DNA of 64,000 nucleotides, from contig JAQUHB010000005.1 in the NCBI GenBank assembly GCA_028683835.1, positions 1 through 64,000 on the forward strand, written 5' to 3'. Source of the stretch: Sulfurimonadaceae bacterium (GTDB lineage: Bacteria > Campylobacterota > Campylobacteria > Campylobacterales > Sulfurimonadaceae). The notes beneath the pieces are model-generated. The model had not been told where the DNA came from. It made no database searches and saw nothing but the letters and a program-made list of their open reading frames with translations. Positions 1 through 8,296 of this stretch are shown in pieces (positions within the stretch are counted from its first letter, which is position 1; every line of letters starts with the position of its first letter). The position numbers and the translations under genes are program-made.

Positions 1-1
1 A

Positions 2-58
2 AAAGGGATCGTCAGAGTAATCTGTAAAGACCCAAAACATAAACAAAGACAAGGATAA
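2..58 (+). CDS. rpmJ: Ribosomal protein L36 (bL36), 3' end only
   Basis: The first bases read in frame as the C-terminal half of L36 ([18 protein letters not shown], then TAA). L36 is a small zinc-binding protein of the large ribosomal subunit, and in this phylum it sits just before rpsM. The start lies outside the window. The stop is two bases before the rpsM start, so translation is probably coupled. The ORF track omits it because it is short and truncated. Confidence 0.9.
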   Translation, partial: KGIVRVICKDPKHKQRQG

Positions 59-60
59 GA

Positions 61-423
61 ATGGCACGTATCGCAGGTGTGGACTTACCTAAGAAAAAAC
101 GCGTAGAGTACGGACTAACATACATTTATGGTATTGGTCTATTTCAATCACGTAAAATTTTAGAAGCGACAGGTATTAATCCTGATAAACGCGTTCATGA
201 ATTAGACGCAGAGGATGTAGCAGCTATTACTAAAGAGCTTCGTGAAGCTCACGTTGTAGAAGGTGATCTTCGTAAACAAGTTGCTATGGATATTAAAGCA
301 TTGATGGAACTCGGTTCTTACCGTGGTCTACGTCACCGTCGTGGTCTTCCATGTCGTGGACAAAAAACTAAGACAAACGCGCGTACTCGTAAGGGTAAAC
401 GTAGAACTGTCGGCGCAGCGTAA
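61..423 (+). CDS. rpsM: 30S ribosomal protein S13 (uS13)
   Basis: S13 lies in the head of the small subunit and contacts the large subunit and the tRNAs. The 120-residue product begins [10 protein letters not shown] and contains the hallmark [15 protein letters not shown] and a basic C-terminal tail ending [11 protein letters not shown]. Length is normal for the family. It is the first complete gene of the alpha operon remnant, with 11 bases to rpsK. Codon use is dominated by CGT, GGT and GTT, as expected of a highly expressed gene. Confidence 0.98.
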   Translation: MARIAGVDLPKKKRVEYGLTYIYGIGLFQSRKILEATGINPDKRVHELDAEDVAAITKELREAHVVEGDLRKQVAMDIKALMELGSYRGLRHRRGLPCRGQKTKTNARTRKGKRRTVGAA

Positions 424-434
424 GGGATTAGAGA

Positions 435-827
435 ATGGCAAAAAGAAAAGCTGTACGTAAAAAAGTAATAAAAAAGAATATTGCACGTGGTGTTATTCAC
501 ATCTCTGCGTCATTTAACAATACACTTGTAACTATTACTGATGAAATGGGCAATATGATTGCTTGGAGTTCTGCTGGTAGCCTTGGTTTCAAAGGTTCTA
601 AAAAATCTACTCCGTTTGCAGCTCAGCAAGCAGTAGAATCAGTAGTTGAAAAAGCGAAGATTCATGGAATTAAAGAACTTGGTATTAGAGTTCAAGGTCC
701 TGGTTCAGGTCGTGAAACGGCTGTTAAAGCTGTAGGTGCTATCGAAGGTATTCGTGTTACATTCATGAAAGATGTTACACCATTACCACACAACGGTTGT
801 CGCGCACCAAAACGTCGTAGAGTTTAA
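435..827 (+). CDS. rpsK: 30S ribosomal protein S11 (uS11)
   Basis: S11 forms part of the platform of the 30S subunit near the E site. The 130-residue product has a lysine-rich N-terminus, the [14 protein letters not shown] core and the invariant C-terminal [13 protein letters not shown]. It follows rpsM by 11 bases and precedes rpsD by 11 bases. The AAGGAG Shine-Dalgarno for rpsD overlaps its stop codon. Confidence 0.98.
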   Translation: MAKRKAVRKKVIKKNIARGVIHISASFNNTLVTITDEMGNMIAWSSAGSLGFKGSKKSTPFAAQQAVESVVEKAKIHGIKELGIRVQGPGSGRETAVKAVGAIEGIRVTFMKDVTPLPHNGCRAPKRRRV

Positions 828-838
828 GGAGATTACTG

Positions 839-1465
839 ATGGCAAGATATAGAGGTCCAGTAGAAAAAATCGAGCGTAGATTCGGTGTAAGTTTGGCACT
901 TAAAGGTGAGCGTCGTTTGGCTGGTAAATCAGCATTAGAAAAACGTCCTTACGGTCCAGGACAACATGGTCAACGTCGTAAAAAAGTATCTGAGTATGGT
1001 TTACAACTAAACGAAAAACAAAAAGCAAAATTCATGTATGGTGTTTCTGAAAAACAATTCCGTGCATTATTTCAAGAAGCTAACCGTCGTACTGGTAATA
1101 CTGGTTCGATCTTAGTAACACTTTTAGAAACTCGTCTTGACAATGTTCTTTACCGTATGGGTTTTGCAACGACTCGTCGTTTTGCACGCCAATTGGTAAA
1201 CCATGGTCACGTTCTTGTTGATGGAAAACGTGTTGATATCCCTTCATATGCTGTTAAACCAGGTCAAAAAGTTGAAATCCGTGAAAAAAGCAAGAAAAAC
1301 CCACAGGTTGTTCGCGCAATCGAGTTAACGAACCAAACTGGTTTAGCTCCATGGGTTGATATTGATGCTGATAAAGTATTTGGAATCTTTACTCGTTTAC
1401 CAGAACGTGAAGAGGTTATAATTCCGGTAGAAGAACGTTTAATCGTTGAGCTTTACTCGAAATAA
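839..1465 (+). CDS. rpsD: 30S ribosomal protein S4 (uS4)
   Basis: S4 nucleates assembly of the 16S rRNA 5' domain and in many bacteria represses the alpha operon translationally. The 208-residue product has the basic N-terminal segment ([28 protein letters not shown]) and an S4 RNA-binding domain at about residues 97-160 ([36 protein letters not shown]). Length is standard. No autoregulatory structure was recognised in the part of the operon visible here. Confidence 0.98.
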   Translation: MARYRGPVEKIERRFGVSLALKGERRLAGKSALEKRPYGPGQHGQRRKKVSEYGLQLNEKQKAKFMYGVSEKQFRALFQEANRRTGNTGSILVTLLETRLDNVLYRMGFATTRRFARQLVNHGHVLVDGKRVDIPSYAVKPGQKVEIREKSKKNPQVVRAIELTNQTGLAPWVDIDADKVFGIFTRLPEREEVIIPVEERLIVELYSK

Positions 1466-1490
1466 TAATATATAAAAAAGGCGTTTAAGA

Positions 1491-2483
1491 ATGAACAAGA
1501 TAAAAACTACTCCGCTTCTTCCACAAGAGTTTGTGGTTGAGCAGATCAGTGATAACGAAGCGAATATTATCGCTTATCCATTCGAGACGGGTTATGCTGT
1601 ATCTTTAGCTCACCCGCTTCGCCGTTTCCTATTAAGCAGCTCTGTTGGATATGCTCCGATAGCTATCAAAATCGAAGGCGCTAAGCACGAGTTTGACTCT
1701 GTGCGCGGTATGCTCGAAGATATTTCTGATTTTATCATCAACATGAAAGGGATCCGTTTTAAATTAAAAAATGGTGCTACTTCAGTTGAAGCGAACTACA
1801 GTTTTGTTGGTCCGTGTGAGATAAAAGGGTGCGATCTTAACAGTGATGAAGTAGAAGTTGTTACACCTGACGCATTCTTAGCAACGTTAAATGAAGATGC
1901 GACTTTAAACTTTAGCATCATCGTCAAACAAGGCATTGGTTATGTTCCAAGTGAAGATATCAGAGATGAACTCAAAGAGGGTTATATCGCTCTTGATGCA
2001 TTCTTTACACCGGTTCGTAGAGCGACTTACAAAATAGAAAATGTTTTGGTAGAAGACAATCCAAACTTTGAAAAAGTTGTACTTAATATCATTACTGACG
2101 GTCAAATAACTCCAGTGGATGCATTTCGCAACTCTTTAGAGGTTATGTATGCGCAACTTGCTGTATTTAACAGTGAGATCAGTATTAAAACTCCAGTTTC
2201 TATAGAAAGAGCTGAAGAAAGTGCTGAACTGAAAAAATTGACTTCACGTATCGAAGAACTTGGTCTAAGTGCTAGAAGTTTTAACTGTTTAGATCGTTCA
2301 AACATTAAAATGATCGGTGAGATCGTATTGATGAGCGAAAATGATCTTAAAAATGTTAAGAATTTAGGAAAAAAATCGTTTGAAGAGATATTAGAAAAAG
2401 TGCAAGAGTTCGGTTTTGCAGTTGGAACAGATCTTTCTGATGATTTAGTAAGTTCATTAAAAAAGAAAATAGAAGCTGAATAA
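1491..2483 (+). CDS. rpoA: RNA polymerase alpha subunit
   Basis: The alpha subunit nucleates polymerase assembly and contacts activators and UP elements through its C-terminal domain. The 330-residue product has an alpha-NTD (residues about 15-230, with [17 protein letters not shown]) and an alpha-CTD (about 255-325, [16 protein letters not shown] and [15 protein letters not shown]). Length is typical. It sits between rpsD and rplQ as in most bacterial alpha operons. Minus-strand ORFs inside it are shadows. Confidence 0.98.
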   Translation: MNKIKTTPLLPQEFVVEQISDNEANIIAYPFETGYAVSLAHPLRRFLLSSSVGYAPIAIKIEGAKHEFDSVRGMLEDISDFIINMKGIRFKLKNGATSVEANYSFVGPCEIKGCDLNSDEVEVVTPDAFLATLNEDATLNFSIIVKQGIGYVPSEDIRDELKEGYIALDAFFTPVRRATYKIENVLVEDNPNFEKVVLNIITDGQITPVDAFRNSLEVMYAQLAVFNSEISIKTPVSIERAEESAELKKLTSRIEELGLSARSFNCLDRSNIKMIGEIVLMSENDLKNVKNLGKKSFEEILEKVQEFGFAVGTDLSDDLVSSLKKKIEAE

Positions 2484-2501
2484 GCTTAAAGAGGATTTTA
2501 G

Positions 2502-2852
2502 ATGAGACATCGTCATGGATACCGCAAGCTTGGTCGTACAAGTGCTCACCGTGCAGCACTTCTTACGAATTTAAGTATTGCATTAATTGAAAATGGTAAG
2601 ATAGAAACTACTGTACCAAAAGCTAAAGAGCTTCGTTCATTTGTTGAAAAATTGATCACAACTGCTGGTAAAGGTGATGCTAACGCTCACCGTGCTGTAT
2701 TTGCTGCTCTACAAAACAAAGAAGCTACTAAGAAATTGGTAAACGAAATAGCTCCTGGTTACGTTGAACGTGCTGGTGGATATACTCGTATAGTAAGAAC
2801 TCGTATTCGTCGTGGTGATGCTACATCTATGGCGTTTATTGAATTAGTATAA
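2502..2852 (+). CDS. rplQ: 50S ribosomal protein L17 (bL17)
   Basis: L17 is a large-subunit protein near the exit tunnel. The 116-residue product begins [20 protein letters not shown], the family signature, and has the central [23 protein letters not shown] Shine-Dalgarno lies 9 bases upstream. It is the last gene of the operon and is followed by a GC-rich hairpin. Confidence 0.98.
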   Translation: MRHRHGYRKLGRTSAHRAALLTNLSIALIENGKIETTVPKAKELRSFVEKLITTAGKGDANAHRAVFAALQNKEATKKLVNEIAPGYVERAGGYTRIVRTRIRRGDATSMAFIELV

Positions 2853-2868
2853 TCTATTAATTCAATCC

Positions 2869-2889
2869 TTCTCGGGCTTTGCCCGAAAA
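2869..2889 (+). terminator. Hairpin after rplQ
   Basis: Arms TCGGGC and GCCCGA with a TTT loop, extendable by two T-A pairs after one mismatch. No clear U tract follows, so termination at the end of the ribosomal operon is inferred from position. Confidence 0.5.
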
Positions 2890-2915
2890 ACTCTACATCT
2901 ACAAAAAAATTAAAT

Positions 2916-2960
2916 TAATTGAAATCTATACATAAAGTAGTTATTTAGATATTTCAATTA
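2916..2960. promoter_or_regulatory. Inverted repeat upstream of the aldo/keto reductase gene
   Basis: Ten-base arms TAATTGAAAT (2916-2925) and ATTTCAATTA (2951-2960) are separated by 25 bases and end 17 bases before the next ATG. They could be an operator pair or a hairpin in the leader. No regulator was identified. Confidence 0.3.
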
Positions 2961-2977
2961 TCTATAAAGAGAATTTC

Positions 2978-4210
2978 ATGGCACATTTTGGATTTGGTAC
3001 ATATAGAATCAGCGAGTATAACCCTAAACATATAGCGGCACTTCATGAAGCAATTAATAGTGGAATTACTCTTATAGATACTTCGACGAATTATATGGAT
3101 GGTGAAGCACAACGAGCCATAGCACTAGTGATGAAACTCTTAAGTGATGAAGAGATAAGCGATGTTGAAATAATTTCAAAAGTGGGATATATCCAGGGTT
3201 CCACATTGGCCCGTCATCGAGAGAGTGCTTTTGAAGAAGTCGTAGAATATAGTGAAAACTGTTACCATTCTATCTCTCAAAATTTTATAAAAGATCAGAT
3301 AAGTGTATCGCTTCAAAGACTTGAGGTTGAAAGTATTAATTGTTTGCTTTTACACAATCCAGAGTATTATATGCTTGATGGCATCAATCGAGGTATGAGT
3401 AAAGAGGATAGACTCGATGGAATGTATCAGCGTATTTTTGATGCATTTTTGGCTTTAGAAGAGGAAGTTAGAGCAGGAAGGATTAGAAGTTATGGAATTA
3501 GTTCAAACAGTTTTTCAAAACATCCAAATGATGAAGAATTTTTACCTTATGAAGATCTGTTAAGCTTGGCTTCTGATGCAGCAAAAGAGCTGAAAAATAA
3601 TAAACACAGTTTTACAACGATAGAACTTCCTATAAACTTGCTAGAAACTGAGGGTTTAAAATGCGCAGCATGGGCGAAAAAAAACAAGCTTCGTGTTTTG
3701 GTAAATCGTCCTTTGAATGCTCAAAAAGGGATGAAAATGTATAGGTTGGCTGATTATGAAGAGCCAAGAGAATACTATTATTATCTTAATGAACTTCTGG
3801 AACTTACTGATAATAAAGTTTTAAAACCTTTGTTTAATCTCATCTCGCAACTTGATGAAAGCAAACATAAATACGGCTGGATTGGTGAGTATGATGTCTT
3901 TTTGTTTTCTCAGATAGTGCCACATGTAAGGGAATTTATTGCCCCCTTAGATGATGAAAATAAAGCCACATTAATAGATATAATAGATCTATTCTTACAA
4001 GAATATGGGAAAATGGTTGCATATGAATGTTCTAGAAATACAAGAGTGCAACTTCAAGATGAACTTGATGATTGTGATATATCTTTACAAAATTATGCAC
4101 TAAAGTTTTTACTTGAAAATGAAGATATAGATTATGTGCTTGTTGGGGCTAGAAAGTCATCTTATGTAGCAGATATCATCTCTATCGGCTCAGAACTGCT
4201 TAAAGATTAA
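2978..4210 (+). CDS. Aldo/keto reductase family protein
   Basis: A 410-residue member of the aldo/keto reductase TIM-barrel family, which reduces carbonyls with NADPH. The N-terminus is MAHFGFGTYRIS. The conserved Asp region is TLIDTSTNYMDGEAQ (about residues 31-45), the catalytic Lys region EIISKVGYIQG (about 64-74) and the His region CLLLHNPEYY (about 125). The product is about 80 residues longer than typical family members; the extra length lies in the second half (YYYLNELLELTDN through LDECDIS-like helical sequence). Substrate is unknown. The gene stands alone between the ribosomal operon and the Fe-S scaffold gene. Confidence 0.85.
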   Translation: MAHFGFGTYRISEYNPKHIAALHEAINSGITLIDTSTNYMDGEAQRAIALVMKLLSDEEISDVEIISKVGYIQGSTLARHRESAFEEVVEYSENCYHSISQNFIKDQISVSLQRLEVESINCLLLHNPEYYMLDGINRGMSKEDRLDGMYQRIFDAFLALEEEVRAGRIRSYGISSNSFSKHPNDEEFLPYEDLLSLASDAAKELKNNKHSFTTIELPINLLETEGLKCAAWAKKNKLRVLVNRPLNAQKGMKMYRLADYEEPREYYYYLNELLELTDNKVLKPLFNLISQLDESKHKYGWIGEYDVFLFSQIVPHVREFIAPLDDENKATLIDIIDLFLQEYGKMVAYECSRNTRVQLQDELDDCDISLQNYALKFLLENEDIDYVLVGARKSSYVADIISIGSELLKD

Positions 4211-4211
4211 T

Positions 4212-4236
4212 ACAAGTAATATCTTTTATTACTTGT
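4212..4236 (+). terminator. Hairpin after the aldo/keto reductase gene
   Basis: Perfect ten-base arms ACAAGTAATA and TATTACTTGT with a five-base TCTTT loop, immediately after the stop. There is no extended U tract, so it may terminate weakly or stabilise the 3' end. Confidence 0.45.
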
Positions 4237-4288
4237 TAAGCAATATTTTCATATTTTATGTATTACATACAATATTATAAGGTTTAAA

Positions 4289-4564
4289 ATGATCCCTTTT
4301 ACAGATGAAGAACTTATGGTTCCAGTTAAGAATGTTATAGATAAAGTTCGCCCTTCGCTTGCACTTGATGGTGGAGATATAGCTTTTTTAACAGTGAAGA
4401 ATTCTGCAGTTTATGTACAGCTTCGTGGGGCATGTGTAGGGTGTGGAAGTAGTGGTAGTACGCTAAAATACGGCGTAGAAAGACAGCTTCGAATGGATAT
4501 CCATCCAGAGATCACTGTTATAAACGTACCTATTGGTATGGAAAACGATATAGATAATTTATAA
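4289..4564 (+). CDS. NifU C-terminal domain (Nfu-type) Fe-S scaffold protein
   Basis: A 91-residue protein consisting essentially of one Nfu domain, which carries and delivers Fe-S clusters. It shows the LALDGGDIAFL segment and the cluster-binding CVGCGSSGSTLK with its CxxC (about residues 50-53). There is no N-terminal A-type domain as in E. coli NfuA; single-domain versions are common. It lies 16 bases upstream of the TPR gene and may be cotranscribed with it and murE. Confidence 0.9.
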   Translation: MIPFTDEELMVPVKNVIDKVRPSLALDGGDIAFLTVKNSAVYVQLRGACVGCGSSGSTLKYGVERQLRMDIHPEITVINVPIGMENDIDNL

Positions 4565-4580
4565 GATTAGGAATAATGCA

Positions 4581-5183
4581 TTGAGTAAAATAAGTAAATA
4601 TAAAACTCTTTCTCTTGCAAATGAAAGCTTTCTTAAGTCCGAATATGACGCTGCGCTAAGACACTTTGCCGAGGTCTTACATGACTATCCAGACTCTAAA
4701 GAAGCATATAATGGCGCGATTTTAGCTGAAATGGCTATGAGTGGTGAAGATGGAGCAGAAGCACTGTTTGACTATTATACAGTGCTAAAGAATGAGAATA
4801 AAGAGGAAGCAGATGTTGTACTCTCTGAGATCCTTGAATCGATTGATGGTACTCTTGATCAGCTCAAAACTATTTTTTCACAGCCTATAAAAGAGAGATT
4901 AGAGCAAGAGAATGGTATCCTCTATGGAGATTTTATCTCTTTAGTCAAAGAAGATGGTGACTTTAAAGAGGTCTTTGAAAATATCATGTTTTCAACAAAG
5001 GTTATCATCTCGGAAAAAGAGGATTTTGTTGATTTTTTAGAGAGATTGATGAATCACGGTTTTAAGGAGATGGCACTTACCTATTTAGAGGGTGCGTTAT
5101 CAGTGTATCCAAATGACAGTGAACTAAGAAAGCTGTTAAAACGTTTAGCTAAAGCGAGTAGTATTGAAAATAGAGCTTCCTAA
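4581..5183 (+). CDS. Tetratricopeptide-repeat-like protein
   Basis: A 200-residue helical protein starting with TTG (AGGAA lies about 6 bases upstream). The N-terminal part (ANESFLKSEYDAALRHFAEVLHDYPDSKEAYNGAIL) reads as a TPR pair and the C-terminus (MALTYLEGALSVYPNDSELRKLLKRLAK) as another. There is no signal peptide or membrane segment. Its 3' end overlaps murE by 20 bases, indicating translational coupling. Function is unknown; a scaffold role is inferred only from the fold. Confidence 0.75.
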   Translation: MSKISKYKTLSLANESFLKSEYDAALRHFAEVLHDYPDSKEAYNGAILAEMAMSGEDGAEALFDYYTVLKNENKEEADVVLSEILESIDGTLDQLKTIFSQPIKERLEQENGILYGDFISLVKEDGDFKEVFENIMFSTKVIISEKEDFVDFLERLMNHGFKEMALTYLEGALSVYPNDSELRKLLKRLAKASSIENRAS

Positions 5184-6459
5184 CCAACCCTATAAATATG
5201 TCACAGAAAATTCTGTTGAGTGTGATGCACAGACTGCTTTTGTAAAGACTTCACAAAATGAGAAGTATGTTCAAAGTGCGATTGATCATGGCGCACACTC
5301 GATAATAGAAGTAGCAGATATTGCTCATCTTTTTGGACTGGACCGTATCAAGATTATAGGTATAACGGGTACAAACGGTAAGACAACAACTGCAAGTGCG
5401 ATATATTCAATTTTACTTGATTTAGGTTACAAAGCCGCTATGCAAGGAACTCGTGGATTTTTTCTTAATGATCATACCGGTGAAGGAAAGACGCTTACAA
5501 CTCCAAGTGTTTTAAATACCTATCGTCACATCTATCAGGCTGTGCGCGAGGGATGTGAATATTTTGTAATGGAAGTAAGCTCGCATGCGATCGTGCAAAA
5601 ACGTGTCGAAGGTATAAAGTTTGCACTTAAAATTCTTACAAATATTACTCAGGATCATCTTGACTTTCATAAGAGTTTAGCTGAATACACGATGGTAAAA
5701 AATAGTTTTTTTGCTGATGAGAGTAAAAAGCTGATAAATAAAGATGAGCCAAAGGCTTCTTTTAATATCAAAAATACTTACACTTATGGGATAGAAAATT
5801 CGGCAAGTTATAAACTTATGGCATATTCATTAAATAACGGATCAAGCGGGATCATCCAAAATTTTGAAAATATTGTTCCGTTTCAGGCATCACTACATGG
5901 TTTTTTCAATCTTTACAATCTTCTTGCGGCGATGGCAGCTGTTGATCTTGTGTGTGATAAAACTCTTGAAGAGATTGCAGATGTAGTTGAAAATTTTGCA
6001 GGGGTGAGCGGAAGGATGGAACAGGTAAGTGAAGTTCCTAATGTCATCGTGGATTTTGCTCATACACCTGATGGAATGGCTCAGGTTCTCAATGCTCTAA
6101 AAGAGAAAGAGCTTCTGGTTGTCTTTGGAGCTGGTGGTGACAGAGATCCGATTAAACGTCCGCTTATGGGAAAAATAGCTTCAAGTTTAGCTAAAAAGAT
6201 CTATATTACGAGTGATAATCCTCGTCATGAAGATCCAGATACAATCATCGAAGAGATTCTCTCGGGTATTGAAGATAAAAGCAATGTCGTAGTAGAACCA
6301 AATCGTAGACGTGCTATCGAGATGGCTTTAGCTGCACAGGGGGAGGATGAGGTTGTTGTTATTCTTGGAAAAGGTGATGAAGCTTATCAAATTATCTATG
6401 ATGAGTATCTCCCTTTTGATGACAGAGAAGTGGTGCGAGAGTTGCTGCGTTTAAAATAG
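5164..6459 (+). CDS. murE: UDP-N-acetylmuramoyl-tripeptide synthetase (MurE, meso-DAP adding)
   Basis: MurE adds the third stem-peptide residue to UDP-MurNAc-L-Ala-D-Glu in peptidoglycan synthesis. Seen: ATP loop ITGTNGKTTTAS (about residues 64-75), VMEVSSHAI, ITQDHLDFH, FAHTPDGM and the DNPRHEDP box, which in the family marks meso-diaminopimelate specificity. At 431 residues it is shorter than E. coli MurE; the N-terminal UMP-binding domain is reduced, as in other Campylobacterota. The start is TTG inside the preceding TPR gene, with a weak Shine-Dalgarno. Confidence 0.95.
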   Translation: MKIELPNQPYKYVTENSVECDAQTAFVKTSQNEKYVQSAIDHGAHSIIEVADIAHLFGLDRIKIIGITGTNGKTTTASAIYSILLDLGYKAAMQGTRGFFLNDHTGEGKTLTTPSVLNTYRHIYQAVREGCEYFVMEVSSHAIVQKRVEGIKFALKILTNITQDHLDFHKSLAEYTMVKNSFFADESKKLINKDEPKASFNIKNTYTYGIENSASYKLMAYSLNNGSSGIIQNFENIVPFQASLHGFFNLYNLLAAMAAVDLVCDKTLEEIADVVENFAGVSGRMEQVSEVPNVIVDFAHTPDGMAQVLNALKEKELLVVFGAGGDRDPIKRPLMGKIASSLAKKIYITSDNPRHEDPDTIIEEILSGIEDKSNVVVEPNRRRAIEMALAAQGEDEVVVILGKGDEAYQIIYDEYLPFDDREVVRELLRLK

Positions 6460-6492
6460 TATTTCTCTAGTAAAAGAATGTTGAATTATTGC

Positions 6493-6502
6493 TTACATGT
6501 AA
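6493..6502. repeat. TTACATGTAA palindrome, intergenic upstream of the ferredoxin gene
   Basis: Within GCTTACATGTAAGC, a perfect 14-base palindrome between murE and the next promoter. One of nine exact copies in the window; see the findings. Confidence 0.7.
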
Positions 6503-6544
6503 GCTTTAAATCATTAAAAGTAAAGATAATCTTACTTATTTTGA

Positions 6545-6550
6545 TATAAT
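6545..6550 (+). promoter_or_regulatory. -10 element TATAAT
   Basis: TATAAT in the context TTTTGATATAATTCGC, 16 bases before the first ATG of the ferredoxin gene. The -35 region is poor, as usual in this phylum. Confidence 0.6.
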
Positions 6551-6565
6551 TCGCAAAATAAAAGA

Positions 6566-6955
6566 ATGGAGAATATGAACATGGGAATTCCTCAACCGGC
6601 TTTTTATATCTTTAAGTGCGAGCAAGCAGCACCTCCTGGGATGCCAAAGCCATCATGCGTCAATCCTCAAACCCAAGACCTTTTTCAGTTTTTAGCGCAG
6701 ACTTTGATGCAAAAAGGTATAATGGGAACAGTTCAACCTATTCGTACTTCTTGTATGAATCGTTGTAATGCAGGTCCGATTATGTTGGTTGAACCAGATC
6801 ATACAATGTATGTAGGCTTAGATAAAGCGAAGATCGAGCGTATCATTGATGAGCACATCATCGGCGGAAATGTTGTAGAGGAGTATCTGATTTCACAAGA
6901 GTTATGGGATGCTCCAATCACTCCAGCTGACATGAAAGCTCAAATGGGACGCTAA
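6566..6955 (+). CDS. Thioredoxin-like [2Fe-2S] ferredoxin family protein
   Basis: A 129-residue protein with the four-cysteine pattern of thioredoxin-fold ferredoxins: Cys18-x12-Cys31, then TSCMNRCNAGP (Cys-x3-Cys), ending in YVGLDKAKIERIIDEHI. Such proteins carry a [2Fe-2S] cluster in electron transfer, as stand-alone ferredoxins or as NuoE/hydrogenase-like modules; the partner is unknown. Three in-frame ATGs are possible; GGAG is 9 bases before the third (6581), so the protein may begin MGIPQPAFY. It is probably cotranscribed with panD 18 bases downstream. Confidence 0.85.
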   Translation: MENMNMGIPQPAFYIFKCEQAAPPGMPKPSCVNPQTQDLFQFLAQTLMQKGIMGTVQPIRTSCMNRCNAGPIMLVEPDHTMYVGLDKAKIERIIDEHIIGGNVVEEYLISQELWDAPITPADMKAQMGR

Positions 6956-6973
6956 TTTTTTTAAGGTAAAAAA

Positions 6974-7339
6974 ATGACAATTGAAATGTTGTATAGTAAA
7001 ATTCATCGCGCAACTGTAACAGATGCCAATTTGAATTATGTTGGTTCTATTACTGTGGATGAGGAGCTTTTAGAAGCTTCAAAGATGCGTGTGGGACAAA
7101 AAGTCGAGATCCTAAATATCAATAACGGTGAAAGATTTTCGACTTATATCATCTTGGGCGAACGCGGGAAACGTGATATCTGTCTCAATGGTGCCGCTGC
7201 ACGTAAAGTACACAAAGGTGACAAAGTTATCATCGTTGCATATGCGACTTATGATGAAAAAGAACTTGACACGTATAAGCCTCGAGTTGTTATCGTCGAT
7301 GAAGATAACAATATAGAACATATCTCTGAGAGCATCTAA
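6974..7339 (+). CDS. panD: Aspartate 1-decarboxylase precursor
   Basis: PanD makes beta-alanine from L-aspartate for pantothenate and coenzyme A. The 121-residue proenzyme has the self-cleavage site YVGSITVD; cleavage between Gly24 and Ser25 forms the pyruvoyl group. Also present are HRATVT near the N-terminus and [17 protein letters not shown]. Length is normal. The Shine-Dalgarno AAGG lies about 7 bases upstream. Confidence 0.97.
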   Translation: MTIEMLYSKIHRATVTDANLNYVGSITVDEELLEASKMRVGQKVEILNINNGERFSTYIILGERGKRDICLNGAAARKVHKGDKVIIVAYATYDEKELDTYKPRVVIVDEDNNIEHISESI

Positions 7340-7350
7340 CCAGATGCTTT
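7331..7350 (+). terminator. Hairpin overlapping the panD stop codon
   Basis: Arms AGCATCT and AGATGCT with the panD TAA in the four-base loop, followed by TTT. The U run is short, so the terminator would be weak. Confidence 0.4.
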
Positions 7351-7422
7351 AATGAGAAATTCTTTTTTGTATTTTTCTCTTTCTTTTCTCTTTTTAAAAT
7401 CTCTATTTCAGTTTTTTGTGCG

Positions 7423-7428
7423 TATAAA
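7423..7428 (+). promoter_or_regulatory. Possible -10 element for the polyprenyl synthase gene
   Basis: TATAAA, 16 bases before the ATG at 7445. There is no good Shine-Dalgarno before that ATG, so the leader would be very short. Confidence 0.35.
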
Positions 7429-7444
7429 TTAGTTAAAATTCCAA

Positions 7445-8293
7445 ATGCAAAAATTTGAAAATTTCTTATTAGAACATCTTCCAAAAGTACCGAGTATTCA
7501 TCCTCATTATGAAGATGCGATCAATGATATGCTTCGCGCCGGCGGTAAACGTTTTAGACCCGCGCTCTTGCTCGGCGTTGTCCGCGCATATAACTCACTA
7601 TTGCTAGAGAGTGCGCGTCATGCAGCTCTTGGTGTCGAAATGCTTCATACCTATTCACTCATTCATGACGACCTTCCTGCTATGGATAATGCTTCTTTGC
7701 GTCGCGGACATCCGACCTTACATGTAAGCTATGATGAGGTAACGGCTATCCTTGTCGGAGATGCACTCAATACTTACGCTTTTGAGGTCCTTAGCAATGC
7801 CCCGTTTAGCGATGCCACGCGTGTAAAACTGATACGTGAATTGGCAGTAAACGGTGGTCTTAGCGGTATGGTTTTAGGCCAGGCAATAGACTGTTATTTT
7901 GAGAACAAACCTCTTGGCTTAGAAGATATGAAACTCTTACATGGTAATAAAACTGCCAAACTAATAGCAGCATCTCTAAAAATGGGTGCGATAATCGCAG
8001 GCGAGGAAAAACTTGAAGATGAGATCTATGAGTTTGGGCTGAAACTCGGACTTTTATTTCAAATTCAAGATGATATATTAGATGTGACACAAACTGATTA
8101 TGAGGCAGGAAAAACTACAAACAACGACGATAATAAAAACAGTTTTGTAACGATACTTGGGCTAGATGAGGCAATAAAAGAGGCTAATACTCTGGCAGAT
8201 GAATTAACGCAGATGATGGATAGTTTCGATGAGAGACTCTATAAAGAACTTTCCCCACTTTTAACAAACTACATAAACAGACACAAAGGATAA
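7445..8293 (+). CDS. ispA: Polyprenyl (farnesyl/geranylgeranyl) diphosphate synthase
   Basis: A trans-isoprenyl diphosphate synthase that condenses isopentenyl diphosphate with allylic diphosphates. Both Asp-rich motifs are present: HDDLPAMDN (about residues 76-84) and QIQDDILDVT (about 205-214), plus GGKRFRPALLL. At 282 residues it matches IspA-type short-chain enzymes; exact chain length cannot be read from sequence. It is 3 bases upstream of tkt, which supplies precursors that also feed the DXP pathway (dxr is at 56588). Confidence 0.92.
   Translation: MQKFENFLLEHLPKVPSIHPHYEDAINDMLRAGGKRFRPALLLGVVRAYNSLLLESARHAALGVEMLHTYSLIHDDLPAMDNASLRRGHPTLHVSYDEVTAILVGDALNTYAFEVLSNAPFSDATRVKLIRELAVNGGLSGMVLGQAIDCYFENKPLGLEDMKLLHGNKTAKLIAASLKMGAIIAGEEKLEDEIYEFGLKLGLLFQIQDDILDVTQTDYEAGKTTNNDDNKNSFVTILGLDEAIKEANTLADELTQMMDSFDERLYKELSPLLTNYINRHKG
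7718..7727. repeat. TTACATGTAA palindrome inside the polyprenyl synthase gene
   Basis: Reads Leu-His-Val here (TTA CAT GTA, then AGC for Ser), so the palindrome is in codon phase 1. Confidence 0.7.
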
Positions 8294-8296
8294 AAT